Source of the DNA: Acanthamoeba sp. SK_2022b
Taxonomy: Eukaryota; Discosea; Longamoebia; Acanthamoebidae
Direction: 5' to 3'
Assembly (NCBI GenBank): GCA_027943245.1
Contig: JANDJZ010000467.1
Coordinates: forward strand, 1 to 18,610
DNA: 18,610 nucleotides
Within the stretch, counting starts at the first letter, position 1, and the number at the start of each line of letters is the position of its first letter. A program made the translations under genes and the position numbers. Below the pieces are notes generated by a model. It saw only the letters and a list, made by a program, of their open reading frames with translations. It ran no database searches and had not been told where the DNA came from. Shown here one piece after another: positions 1 through 10,570 of the stretch.

Positions 1-2204
<2,204 letters not shown>

Positions 2205-2243
2205 CTCACAGTGCAAGGCCGTCAGCGATCCGGCTAAATGCGG

Positions 2244-2249
2244 TATATA
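2244..2249 (-). promoter_or_regulatory. TATA box of the aspartic protease gene
   Basis: A tatata hexamer lies 40 nt upstream of the chosen ATG at 2204. Transcription starting about 30 nt downstream would leave a 5' UTR of roughly ten bases, which suits a compact amoebal gene. This is inferred from position only. Confidence 0.5.
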
Positions 2250-2345
2250 GATGCAAAATGAAATTGTAGTTTCTGTAGAAATCACCAGATCCAGCGGACA
2301 TCTAAGGTGAAGAGACTGATTGGTGCGCTTTGAGTAATTAATCAA

Positions 2346-2363
2346 ACCGAATTTCTATTCGGT
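2346..2363. repeat. Small perfect inverted repeat (hairpin)
   Basis: The arms accgaat and attcggt (7 bp) flank a 4-base loop, ttct. It lies about 140 bp upstream of the protease start, outside any gene. It could be a protein-binding palindrome or an RNA hairpin; nothing in the sequence settles which. Confidence 0.5.
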
Positions 2364-2744
2364 CCGGTGGTCTCATAAAAAAATAAATAAAATTATAACA
2401 ACGTTGAATCGTGTAATCAAGGCACAGCAGGGCCAGCCCTCTCGTCAGACAGGAGAGGTGTGGGGACGGGAAGGCGCACCGCGAGTACATGACCGGAGAG
2501 GAAAGGGAAAGATAATACTGTCGCCGCCTCCGTTCTTCTGGGCCTCCGCACTTGTTTAAGGTGGCTGACCGCATGGCGTGATTGGTGCAATCTCCCGCTC
2601 CACTGGGAAGACTACAACGCCTTTCCCCGGTGGCATGGCCACTCACGAGCGAAGCCACCAACTAACGCAGCAATGCATACACACACGCGCACAGAGGTGG
2701 AACTGTCTTTGTTGTGTTGCGTTATCATCACCACCATCATGTAT

Positions 2745-3945
2745 TTACAGGCGGAAGAGGACCAGGACGAGCGCGAGGAGGGTGAGCGAAGAGATGGAGA
2801 GGAGGAAGAGGAAGACGAACACGACCAGGGCCCGACATCTGCTGGACTGGTCGATCCACTCCTCCACCGCTGCACGCACACGGCGCAGGTCAACACACGG
2901 AAAGTGGCGTGGTGAGAAGACTGGGGGAGAGAGGGCGGCACCCGCTGCGAACTGGCGTAGGCGGTAGCAGCGCGTCTGCAGGAGGCGCTCGGCGGTCCGT
3001 TGCTCCTCGAGCAGCTTGTCGCGTCGCGCCATGTGCATCAGGAATGCGAATCGCTTGTGGTGGGTCATCCCTGCATGAGGAAACCGCCAACGTCGACGCC
3101 GTCAACATGTCGCGACACGCGTTCGTCGGTGAGGCCACGCGTATAGTCTGTCACTCGTGTTTTGTCGCACGCGCACAAGCGCGCACGCGTGACAGTGAGG
3201 CCAACGGGGCGATCGGGGGGAGCAGACGAACCGACGAGCCACCACCGCCGGCAGGTGAGGCTGGCCGCCAGCATCTCCTTCACGGTGAGCTGGCGCAGTA
3301 TCATCGCCAGCGTCTGTGCACACAACACACACACGCACAGCGCACACATCACACACACACACACACACACACACGTTGTCAACGCGTTGCGTGAAGCGCG
3401 CTACGTGGACAGCGCTGGCCGCTGGCTCTCACCTCATCGGACAGGAGCTCGAAGTGGTTGGCGCTGCTGCTGTTGTTGGTGTTGCTGTGCTTGGACAGCT
3501 GAAGACGTCGTCGCGCGTGTTGTGGCGGCCTGGTCTGCGTGTGGGTGGGGAGCGCGGCAGACGAGGCGCGCTTGAGCTTGGAGGCGCTGGCGCCGTGGGG
3601 CTTGGCCGAGCCGGGCTGCTTGCGGTGGGCCGCGGGGGACATGGAAGCCGGGCGCTGCTGCTGGGGCGAGTAGAAGTAGTGGAGATGTTGACGTGTCGTG
3701 GACGCCTGGACCGTTGGCGTGGTCGACGAGGGAGGTGGGAGCGACGAAGGAGGTGGTGGCGAGAACGTCCCGAGAGACGCGTGTAGCGTGTGCGGTTGGT
3801 GGGTAGCATCGCGTGGCGCGAATGGCGAGAACGCAGATGAAGGAGGGAAGGAAGAGGATGGATAGTGGGTGGCGGGTGGCCACAGAGGTGAGGACGGCGG
3901 GAGGAGGGGTTGGTCTTCACCTCCCTTCTTCAGATCTCGAAACAT
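2745..3945 (-). CDS. F-box protein with C-terminal transmembrane tail
   Basis: Predicted SCF ubiquitin-ligase adaptor. Exons 3945-3433, 3313-3232, 3070-2942 and 2869-2745 join in frame to about 282 residues. Residues 1-160 are low-complexity and rich in Ser, Pro and Gln. The F-box core spans the first intron: FELLSDE at the end of exon 1 continues as TLAMILRQLTVKEMLAASL, then TCRRWW, fitting the L-P-x-E...I...L...V-C-x-x-W pattern. After a basic, charged segment of about 45 residues, the last 30 residues are almost wholly hydrophobic (Val, Phe, Leu) and end in FRL, suggesting a tail anchor. No Kelch, WD or LRR substrate domain is visible. The second donor (gttcgt) and third donor (gtgccg) were chosen because only they preserve the frame. 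The intron after exon 1 contains an (AC)12 microsatellite. The start is uncertain; an upstream extension cannot be excluded. Confidence 0.78.
3351..3374. repeat. (AC)12 microsatellite inside an intron of the F-box gene
   Basis: Uninterrupted dinucleotide repeat, with further degenerate CA-rich sequence at 3319-3350. It lies between donor 3432 and acceptor 3314 of the F-box gene, near the acceptor, so on the transcript it is a GU-rich tract. Confidence 0.9.
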
Positions 3946-4137
3946 TCAACAATACCGTGCAATAGATATAAATGTCACGATTTGAGGCAAAAAAGCAAAT
4001 CGCTGGAGATGGTGCTGCTTCCTTTTGAGGAAGAGAAGGGAAAAAAATAGGCTGACACCGTCTGATGGATGTTGAGTTGAGCTGGCGCTGGTGTGTCTCG
4101 AGCGATACTGTGGGAAATGTTTGGAGAAATTGTGAGG

Positions 4138-4143
4138 CACGTG
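4138..4143. promoter_or_regulatory. E-box palindrome CACGTG
   Basis: Perfect cacgtg hexamer in a divergent promoter, immediately beside a 9-bp inverted repeat. It is the canonical bHLH-type site, but a hexamer can occur by chance. Confidence 0.35.
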
Positions 4144-4146
4144 AGG

Positions 4147-4175
4147 AATGCGGAGACCAGCTTGCTCTCCGCATT
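4147..4175. repeat. 9-bp perfect inverted repeat with 11-nt loop
   Basis: The arms aatgcggag (4147-4155) and ctccgcatt (4167-4175) are exact reverse complements. The repeat lies about 50 bp upstream of the start codon at 4223, in the divergent promoter. Confidence 0.6.
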
Positions 4176-4222
4176 GATTACTTGCTCTCGACAAGCTTGA
4201 TTTATTACCTTACTCTCCCACC

Positions 4223-4806
4223 ATGCTTCCCTTTCGCTTCTTCGTGGCTGTCGCGACCGTCCTGCTCTTCGCCGGCGGTAACCCCTCCCTCCAAACTTAC
4301 CACTCTTTCGTTCTTTTGTTTCTGCTTCCCGTTGTTGCGGGACGTCTCATAAGTGCGAGACGCACGACAGCCGGTTGCGTGGCGGACAAGGCGGTGCGCG
4401 TGTCCGTGGTTCAGCCGCCCTCGGGCGTCGCCTACGGGCTCACTCTTCTCCCCGACTCCATCAACTCGGTCCCCATTCCTCGCCTCCAGCTTCAGGTAAC
4501 TCCCCCTCAACCTTTTCCTACCAAAGAGGCTTGCTGTCCAGTCTGCCTTGGTGCAAAGCGTTGCCGGCGTTGCTGTGCGTGCGTGCGTGCGTGCGTGCTG
4601 ATGCATGTGTTGGCGCGGCGCAGGTGACGCGGGGAGAGGAGCTCACGTTCACTTTCGACGCCGCGTCGGACTTTGCGGCGGCGCCGTTCGTCCTCACCCT
4701 CTCCTCCGTCAACGGGAGCGACGCCGCCTCGTACTACCCCAACATCACCGGTTCTGCTCCCTCTACCCTCACACGCTTGTGATGTGCTCTGATGCGCGAG
4801 CTTTGC

Positions 4807-4859
<53 letters not shown>

Positions 4860-5817
4860 TAATACTCACAGCCTGTGTATGTGTGCGTGTGCGGACGAGT
4901 TAGGTTCGCAGCCACTGACCGACGCCAGCCAAAACATCTCGGTGGTGTTCCCTCTCGCCGGCTCTCCGCGCGTGATCTACTACCAGGCACCTTGCCCCCC
5001 CCCCCACGCGCTCTTCGTTGATTGGTGAGTAGCACGTGGGCGACTCACTGTGTAAATGCGGCGAACGATCTGATCTGTTGTTGTAGTCGACGACGAATGC
5101 GAGCATGGGCGGCAAGATCGTGATCGGCCTCTCGGGCGACAACAGCACCTCCGACGGGCCCGACAGCAATCCCCCCGAGAACAGCGCCTCGTTCCTCGTA
5201 TTCGCCCCACCTCTCCCCATCCTATCACGCAACCGCCCCAATGGGGAGCTGACGCGTCGTGACTGCCAATCCACGAACGGGACACAGCTCGAGCTGGTGC
5301 TGCAGGAGGCGGGCAACTACTGGTACAAGAATGACTTCAAGGCCAAGCTTGGCCAACTCCTCGGTACAGTCATGGGGGACAGCCCCCCCCAAATCCCCCT
5401 TGCGATACGCGTTCGCTCCCTTTTAGAAAGCTCATTGGTGTGCCGTTGTTGCAATAATTGCGGTGGTTGTTTTCCTCAGCGGTCAATAGCAACGATATCA
5501 TCATCACTTCGGTCCAGCTGCAGGACACGACCACTACCATCCGGTACGAGCGTCTCGTATCTCGCCTTGGTTGAGTAGCAAAAAAAAACTCAAGCGAGGT
5601 CAAGAATGCTGCTGACACCAACCGCCGCACACACGCACGCAGACTGTTCATTGCGGGCAGCAGGGGTGAACAGCTCATGCGAAGCCTGTTGTCGAGCATC
5701 GCCTCGAATCCTTACCTGTTTCCGCTCAACAACCTGCCCGTGGTATCAATCGCCCAGGAGGTCGCCTCTTCCTCGGCTTCGCCCCGTCTCTCTTCCATCC
5801 TCCACTGCTTCCTGTAA
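4223..5817 (+). CDS. Secreted protein of unknown function, seven exons
   Basis: Not recognised. Exons 4223-4277, 4371-4495, 4624-4750, 4904-5016 (or -4986), 5087-5363, 5480-5543 and 5643-5817 give about 311 residues. The N-terminus MLPFRFFVAVATVLLFAG is a typical signal peptide. The body reads as beta-rich, with several N-glycosylation sequons (NGS, NIT, NIS, NAS), as expected for an extracellular or secretory protein. The C-terminal third (DFKAKLGQLLAVNSNDIIIT and following) has an alternating helix and strand look, possibly a small adhesion-type domain, but I cannot name the family. Two uncertainties: exon 4 may end at a GC donor after 4986 (CAG|GCACCT) rather than at 5016. Also, 5200-5288 stays in frame but has intron-like ends (gtattc to acacag), so it may be spliced. 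Intron 3 carries an ATT triplet repeat. No transmembrane anchor is visible. Confidence 0.72.
4576..4599. repeat. Short GCGT/GTGC tetranucleotide repeat in an intron
   Basis: Reiterated gtgc units within the intron 4496-4623 of the secreted-protein gene, near its acceptor. Confidence 0.6.
4810..4860. repeat. (ATT)n trinucleotide microsatellite in an intron
   Basis: About 17 perfect att units in the intron 4751-4903 of the secreted-protein gene. The next cag downstream (4869-4871) is not usable as an acceptor because it leads to an in-frame stop; the tag ending at 4903 keeps the frame. Confidence 0.92.
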
Positions 5818-5947
5818 ACAAACACCGTGTGTCCGACAGCCTTGGCGCCGCGTTAGTCGTGCCACCACTTTTCGATAACGTGTGTTCCGGCCACATGAAA
5901 ACACCCCGCCCAGCAGGCTGCGACAAGGCGAAGTGAGCAAAAAGGAG

Positions 5948-6029
5948 TGAACGGAGTGGGATTTGAACCCACGCATCCGAAGATAACAGTGCCTTAAACT
6001 GTCGCCTTAGACCGCTCGGCCATCCGTCC
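5948..6029 (-). tRNA. tRNA-Leu(AAG)
   Basis: 82-nt class II tRNA with a long variable arm. The acceptor stem GGACGGA pairs with TCCGTTC (one G-U). The A-box region begins TGGCCGAGCGG. The anticodon stem ACAGT/ACTGT encloses the loop TTAAGGC, giving anticodon AAG, which decodes CUU. The T-arm GTGGG TTCAAAT CCCAC serves as B-box. Discriminator is A. No intron. A TTTTT Pol III terminator follows within about ten bases. It lies 131 bp past the end of the secreted-protein gene, on the opposite strand. Confidence 0.96.
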
Positions 6030-7714
6030 ATCGCTACAGGGACCTGGTGATTTGAGATTTAAGATTTGAGATTCTGTGGAATTAGCGAACTCCACACTCT
6101 GTCAGTCTGGCAAGGGCAGCGAAACTGGTTGGTGGATGGGTACACAAGAAATCTTCTCGCAATTCAGTTCAACCTCCTACTCTTTGTCGTGCTTGTTGTC
6201 TGCTTGCCAGCAACATTAGCTCTCAAAGAGGCCCAGGTACAAACAAAAATCACTGGACATAGTACACTATGCTTCTGTATTTTTTGGTGTGGGGGGTACA
6301 ATAAAAAGCAAGGTGATGCTCCCACTCCCATAATTTATCACCCCACGACCAGCCAACACCACCATGAGCATCACCATAGCACACTTGACAGAACAAGTCT
6401 ACAAGAAGATCCCAAGGTTGAGTGTAACTGCTCTGATCTGTTTAGTCATGCAGAGGAGCCAGCTCTCTGGGTGATGAAACAAGGTGCCAAATTCTACCAC
6501 TGATTAGTCCTGGTAACCCTGTACAAGTATGAGTATGCTCTTGGCTACAATGAGCTCTTCAAACGTGTCCAGAAGTGGATTGGCTGTTCAAGTCAGTCAC
6601 TTCACCACAACATCCACATCCCCACCTCCACAAAAAATGGGGGAAACTCCAAGTACCCTTTGGCACATGCAGTGGCTGGAAACGCACAGCCTGCAACCTC
6701 AACCTCCAAGATGCTGTTGCTGGTGGTTGCCTTTGGATGGACAGTTTATATGTTTGCCTTTCTGGCAAGCACCATGCCAGCCATAAAGACCCATCTTGGT
6801 CCTACAAGGCCAAAGACAGACCTTCCCCTGCACAACACATGCACATACAGGACCAGATTGAGTGCACATCTGTAGTGAAAGAGGTGCATGAGCATTGTGC
6901 ATGCCTTTGTGATGGTATTGCAAGCAAAAATGGCACCAAGATCACCCACAACACATGCCCAAACATGACAACATAGAGGGTGTAATTGTGGGAAAGAAGG
7001 TGCATGAGCATTGTGTATGTGTATGCAATGGTATAGCAAGCATAAATGTCATGAAGACCTGCAACATCACATGCCCACAAATGACCAAATTGCAGGCTTT
7101 TTGGTGGTGAAGGACAGAGGTGCATGAGCATTGCACACATATGCAATGGTATGACAAGCATAAACCCCAAGAAGGTGAATTTGGTGGGACTGACCAGACA
7201 ATGAATCAAACTCAACCCCAAGGCATGTGGGCAACCGTATGGTTGTTAGAGGCAACAAGCAACACAGTGTCCATAACTGAGTTGTACAGAACGGCGTAGA
7301 CGTTCACATTCCTGGAATGAGTGCACAAAAAACGCCAGGCATTTTTGACCTCTCATTAGAGAAAATAGGAGGTTAACTGTGAACTGAGCTCAGCCCACGC
7401 CCATGTCAAGAATGGCTTTGGCCATGTGGTTACTATTTTTGAAGCCCTCAAGCAGCCCTGGCATGATGACAAAGAACAGCAAACAGCTCTTGTTTGGCTG
7501 GCTGCTAGCATCACAAACCATCATCTTCAATAAAGACTTAGGCCATTTGCTTCTTATCTCATGGTGCACAACTTGCTGTTTTTCTGTTTCCCACGAGCAA
7601 AAACTGTACTCTCCTCACTCATTTTTATTTCTACCCAGGGTCGCCCTCAACGCCCAACATCAACCACTGCCCATCTTTGCAGCCTTTGACCTTAACACAC
7701 ACAAAAAGACGCTA
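6030..7714. other. Non-annotated AT-richer region between tRNA-Leu and tRNA-Glu
   Basis: About 1.7 kb with no gene model I can support. It is visibly less GC-rich than neighbouring exons. It contains a degenerate tandem repeat (about 6770-7200) and several open, coding-like pieces: 6066-6503, with a hydrophobic run FNLLLFVVLVVCLPATLAL; 6510-6876, containing YKYEYALGYNELFKRVQKWI; and 7361-7531, containing NGFGHVVTIFEALKQPW. These are in different frames, lack a clear start, and cannot be joined by good splice sites. A decayed mobile element or pseudogene is possible. Confidence 0.5.
6770..7200. repeat. Degenerate tandem repeat, period about 116-120 bp, three to four copies
   Basis: The anchor ggtgcatgagcattg occurs exactly at 6883, 6999 and 7119, giving spacings of 116 and 120 bases. 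Each anchor is followed by a related block (…atggtatnncaagca…aa…), and the first two by an acacatgcccaaa-like or catcacatgccca-like block. A more diverged partial copy precedes 6883, recognisable by acaacacatgcacatacag. The periods are not both multiples of three, so this is unlikely to be a protein repeat. Confidence 0.8.
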
Positions 7715-7786
7715 TTCCGCTGCCGGGAATCGAACCCGGGGCGCATGGGTGAGAACCATAAATGTTACCGACTACACCACAGCGGA
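7715..7786 (-). tRNA. tRNA-Glu(CTC)
   Basis: 72-nt tRNA. The acceptor TCCGCTG pairs perfectly with CAGCGGA. The D-arm begins GTGTAGTCGGTAAC. The anticodon stem TATGG/CCATG (one T-G pair) encloses TTCTCAC, anticodon CTC, which decodes GAG. The T-arm is CCGGG TTCGATT CCCGG. Discriminator is A. A TTTTT terminator follows. No intron. Confidence 0.96.
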
Positions 7787-8197
7787 TTGTTAAAAATAGA
7801 GAAGATGTACTGTTCACAAGTAAGGAAAGCGTAAAAATAACCATTCATGTCTGCTTGTGCTATCTTATTGCTTGCGGTAGGGAACCTCCCCATGTGTTCC
7901 CCTTCATGTCACTATGCAGTCATTGCTACAACACAGCCACCATCAGACTGTTCCTGGTTCACAACATAGTCCTCCCACCCTCCAGACAGCACATTCTGTT
8001 CTGTCCTCATTATCCTCCTTAGATGTGTTGTCTCCCACTGCTCTGTGGTTGGTATGGAACACATATGGGTGGAGCTCTAGTGCATGTGCACAGTTGCCGT
8101 GCTTGCAAGATAGGTTTACAACTACACCAAATCGAATCGGTTAGGCAGCATGTAGGTAGGTGCAAACGGACGGTTTCTGTGATTAAAAAAAGGAGAT
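7787..8197. other. Intergenic region between tRNA-Glu and tRNA-Lys
   Basis: About 410 bases without a supported gene. Composition is fairly even. Open frames are short and lack splice-supported or family-like sequence. I see no repeat beyond short chance palindromes. Confidence 0.5.
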
Positions 8198-8270
8198 AGC
8201 CGACCGTGGGGCTCGAACCCACGACCACAAGATTAAGAGTCTTGCGCTCTACCGACTGAGCTAGGACGGC
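8198..8270 (-). tRNA. tRNA-Lys(CTT), with an acceptor-stem mismatch
   Basis: 73-nt tRNA. The D-arm is GCTC AGTCGGTA GAGC. The anticodon stem CAAGA/TCTTG encloses CTCTTAA, anticodon CTT, which decodes AAG. The T-arm GTGGG TTCGAGC CCCAC is perfect. The acceptor strands GCCGTCC and GGTCGGC pair except for T5 opposite T68, and the discriminator base is T rather than the usual purine. A TTTTTTT terminator follows. The fold and internal promoter boxes look functional, but the mismatch and discriminator leave room for a tRNA-derived pseudogene. Confidence 0.88.
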
Positions 8271-8436
8271 TGGTTATTTCCCACTCTCACTCTTGGTTAA
8301 TAGCATTACAGCTTGAGCTTTGGCGAAGGTCGAGGTAGGGGGTTGTTCTTATTCTTTCTGCCCCGCGTTTTATCTTGTGATGTTTGTTTAGTTGTGTGCA
8401 AGCTGGGAAGGAGGACAGGAGAAGGGCAAGGGCGGG

Positions 8437-10570
8437 TCACTCAGAGGACTCGAAGCCCACTCGCCTCCGACTGTCCGGAGAAGTCGGCACTGGATCCCGT
8501 GTACGCGTACGAAAGAAGACACCAGAGTGAGACAAGGACGGGTGGTCCATTAATCACGACGCACAACCAATTGCAGGGACGTGGCATACTTTCGGAGGAG
8601 TTGGAAGAGACGACGTATTGGGGAATCGGCTTGAGGCCGTCAAGGAGCGACTCGCACGCGATGAACTCGAGCTGGGCCGGCAGCGGATTCAGCACCAGCG
8701 TCTTGCCGTCAACCGGCCTTTGAGCACACGACCGCGCAGATAATAATTAAAAAATAATTATCGTTTTCTTCTATTAATTAATTAAATAAAAACGAAAGCG
8801 AAGCGAAAGAGCGAAGGCGATTAGTACCTGGACTTGAAGAGTCGGCTCTTGAACCGATAGAACTTCTTGTCATCGTGGCGGAAGGGCTTGAGCTTCTTGG
8901 AGTCCGCCTTCTGCTTGACGTTCTCGATGATGCCCTGCACTCACCCGCGGCTCAGCATCGCGTCGTGATGCGAGTGTCGTGATGCGCGTGTGCGTGCCGT
9001 TACCTCTTCGAGCAGGGCCACGCCCACCGCGATGGCATTGCCGACCGACTCCACGCGAAGCTTCTTGACGAGGTGCGGGAAGTTGAGGAGCATCCAATCG
9101 ACCGCCTCCGTGCCCGAGAAGCAGCCCTCGCCTATTCGCCGAGCCCATGCATGACGTCAGCGACAACAATTAATTGTGGTCGACGACCAACCAGCCAAAC
9201 TAGAGCGACAGCAACCACAGAAACCGCCCCAAGCATCACGCACGGCGTACACTTGTTCTTCTTGGAGCTGGCGCCCTTCTTGAGGTGGAGGCACTCCTTG
9301 CCCAGGCCTCGCCGCATGCAACGGGCGTAGTGCGTCAGCACCGGATCCTGCATTGCACAACCAACCAACCAACAATCAATCGATCGATCAACGATGGCCA
9401 AAGAGGAAAGGCAAAGCCTGTGCCTACCTTGATGTTGTAGCATACAATCGACGTCTCGATGAACACGCCCATCGAGGCGTGGAAGAGGAAGCCCTGCTGC
9501 AGGAGCGACGACGCGAAGAGGAACGCGGTCTCCTTGTCGCAATCCAGCCATTCCAGCAGCTTGTTCCGAATCTCCTCGCCTGATTATCCCCACCCACCAG
9601 AAAATATCCAGGATATTTTATTATTGAATTTTCAATATTGTTGTTTTTGTGTGAAAAAAAAAAAAACAAAAAAAAACGAGCAACCAGAGGGTGAGCGCGA
9701 ACCAGTGAAGGCGCTGGTTCGCTCAAGGGCGGGAAGAGTCAGCTGCGTCTTCTTGACCAGGTCAAAGAAGGCGTTGGCCAATCTGCACGACGCACGTGGA
9801 CACGGAGTTAAGTTAAAAAAAAGACACACACGCGCTGCGCGTGGAGTTCGGGACGGGGGCGAACCGGAGCAGAAGGATGTCGGCGCTCTCTCGGTAGCGG
9901 GCGATGTCCAAGGTGCCGGCGCGCGGCGACCACGGCGAGTGCGAGGCCGAAGACGGCGACGGCAGCGCGCCTCGCGGAGAGGCGACTGCACAAGGCGCCG
10001 CCAAGAGCGACCGGAGTCACGATCGTGAGCCGGAGTTAGCGCGCGAGAGAAGGGAGAGAGGGGGAGGCGTACGGGCGGAGGAGGTGCTGGAGGGCAGCTT
10101 ACCCTTGAGCGACAGGTCGTCCTTGCTGGGCGTGCTGCTGCCCGACGAAGTTGTGGCTTTCTCGTCGCTCTCTCCCTTTCGCGGCGTGATAGGCGACTCG
10201 TTCTTGCGCGGGGTGGTGGGTGTCGTCGCCCTCTCTGCGCAATACGAGCGGGAACCAAAGAGCGCAATACGAGCGGGAACCAAACACAAATAAAATAAAT
10301 AAATAAATAAAATGAAATACAAAACGCTCGGAAGAGAATAGGCCAATGGCAGAGTTACGGGCGATTATAAAATGAAAGGCGTGCAGCAATTGGGCAGAGC
10401 GTTTTTGGATGAGAATAAGAGAAAAAAAGATTATTGTAAAAAAACGAACGCGCTGGGGGGGGGGCAAAGTCGAGTGCACCTTCAGAATCTGTATCCCCTC
10501 GCGGTTGGTTCCGGTAACCGCCCATCACAAATCTGGAACCTCTGCTTTCCAGTCCGCCGGTATCTCCCAT
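8437..10570 (-). CDS. Tandem DEP-domain protein with Ser/Pro-rich N-terminus
   Basis: Likely signalling or membrane-recruitment protein. Exons 10570-10480, 10234-10103, 9985-9832, 9782-9703, 9579-9428, 9347-9251, 9131-9004, 8934-8828, 8717-8590 and 8489-8437 join in frame to about 373 residues. Residues 1-100 are low complexity (RATTPTTPRK, TSSGSSTPS). DEP 1 spans about 127-203: it contains AFTGEEIRNKLLEWLDCDKE, then ALLQ-type helix SSLLQQGFLFHAS and strand VCYNIK. DEP 2 spans about 209-308: CFSGTEAVDWMLLNFP, VALLEEGIIENV and KKFYRFKSRLFKS match the F-x-G-x-E-A-V-D-W-(L/M) core. The last donor (after 8590) is uncertain: reading through instead gives an alternative tail ending at 8441. No catalytic domain (GEF, RGS, kinase) is visible. 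Intron 1 contains a tandem duplication at 10237-10284. Confidence 0.85.
10237..10284. repeat. 23-bp direct tandem duplication at an intron 3' end
   Basis: The 23-mer starting gcgcaatacgagcggg occurs at 10237-10259 and 10262-10284, two bases apart. On the gene strand it ends beside the acceptor of intron 1 of the DEP gene: the proximal copy is followed by ag, the distal copy by tc. Confidence 0.9.

Larger units (their letters stand above)
2205..2744. other. Intergenic region between protease promoter and F-box gene 3' end
   Basis: About 540 bases with no convincing gene. It holds the protease promoter on the right-to-left strand, a short hairpin at 2346-2363, an AT-rich tract near 2376-2400, and presumably the 3' UTR of the F-box gene. 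Open frames here have no recognisable protein pattern and no splice-supported extension. Confidence 0.5.
3946..4222. promoter_or_regulatory. Divergent promoter region between F-box gene and secreted-protein gene
   Basis: 277 bp separate the two divergent start codons. Visible elements are a tatatct-like motif near 3966-3972 in minus orientation, a palindromic E-box cacgtg at 4138-4143, and a 9-bp inverted repeat at 4147-4175. Function is inferred from position. Confidence 0.5.

Noticed and set aside
2338..2661. Small minus-strand protein gene
   Set aside because: No family pattern, no splice support, ends in an AT-rich tract and overlaps the hairpin; likely non-coding.
3071..3231. Extra exon between exons 2 and 3 of the F-box gene
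   Set aside because: An open piece near 3075-3115 reads as protein but no acceptor and donor pair keeps it in frame; direct splicing 3232 to 3070 works.
5726..6031. Minus-strand open frame with PSGLRRQFKALLSSDAWVQI
   Set aside because: This is the translated tRNA-Leu gene and the opposite strand of the last exon of the secreted-protein gene.
6879..7200. CRISPR-like array
   Set aside because: Repeats are about 118 bp, diverged and without unique spacers; the genes around are spliced eukaryotic genes.
6746..7258. Long minus-strand open frames with repeated MLMHL-like peptides
   Set aside because: They arise from the tandem DNA repeat, whose periods (116 and 120) are not both multiples of three; no start context or splice support.
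7403..7834. Plus-strand open frame running through tRNA-Glu
   Set aside because: Its C-terminal part is the antisense translation of the tRNA; only a short other-frame piece upstream looks protein-like.
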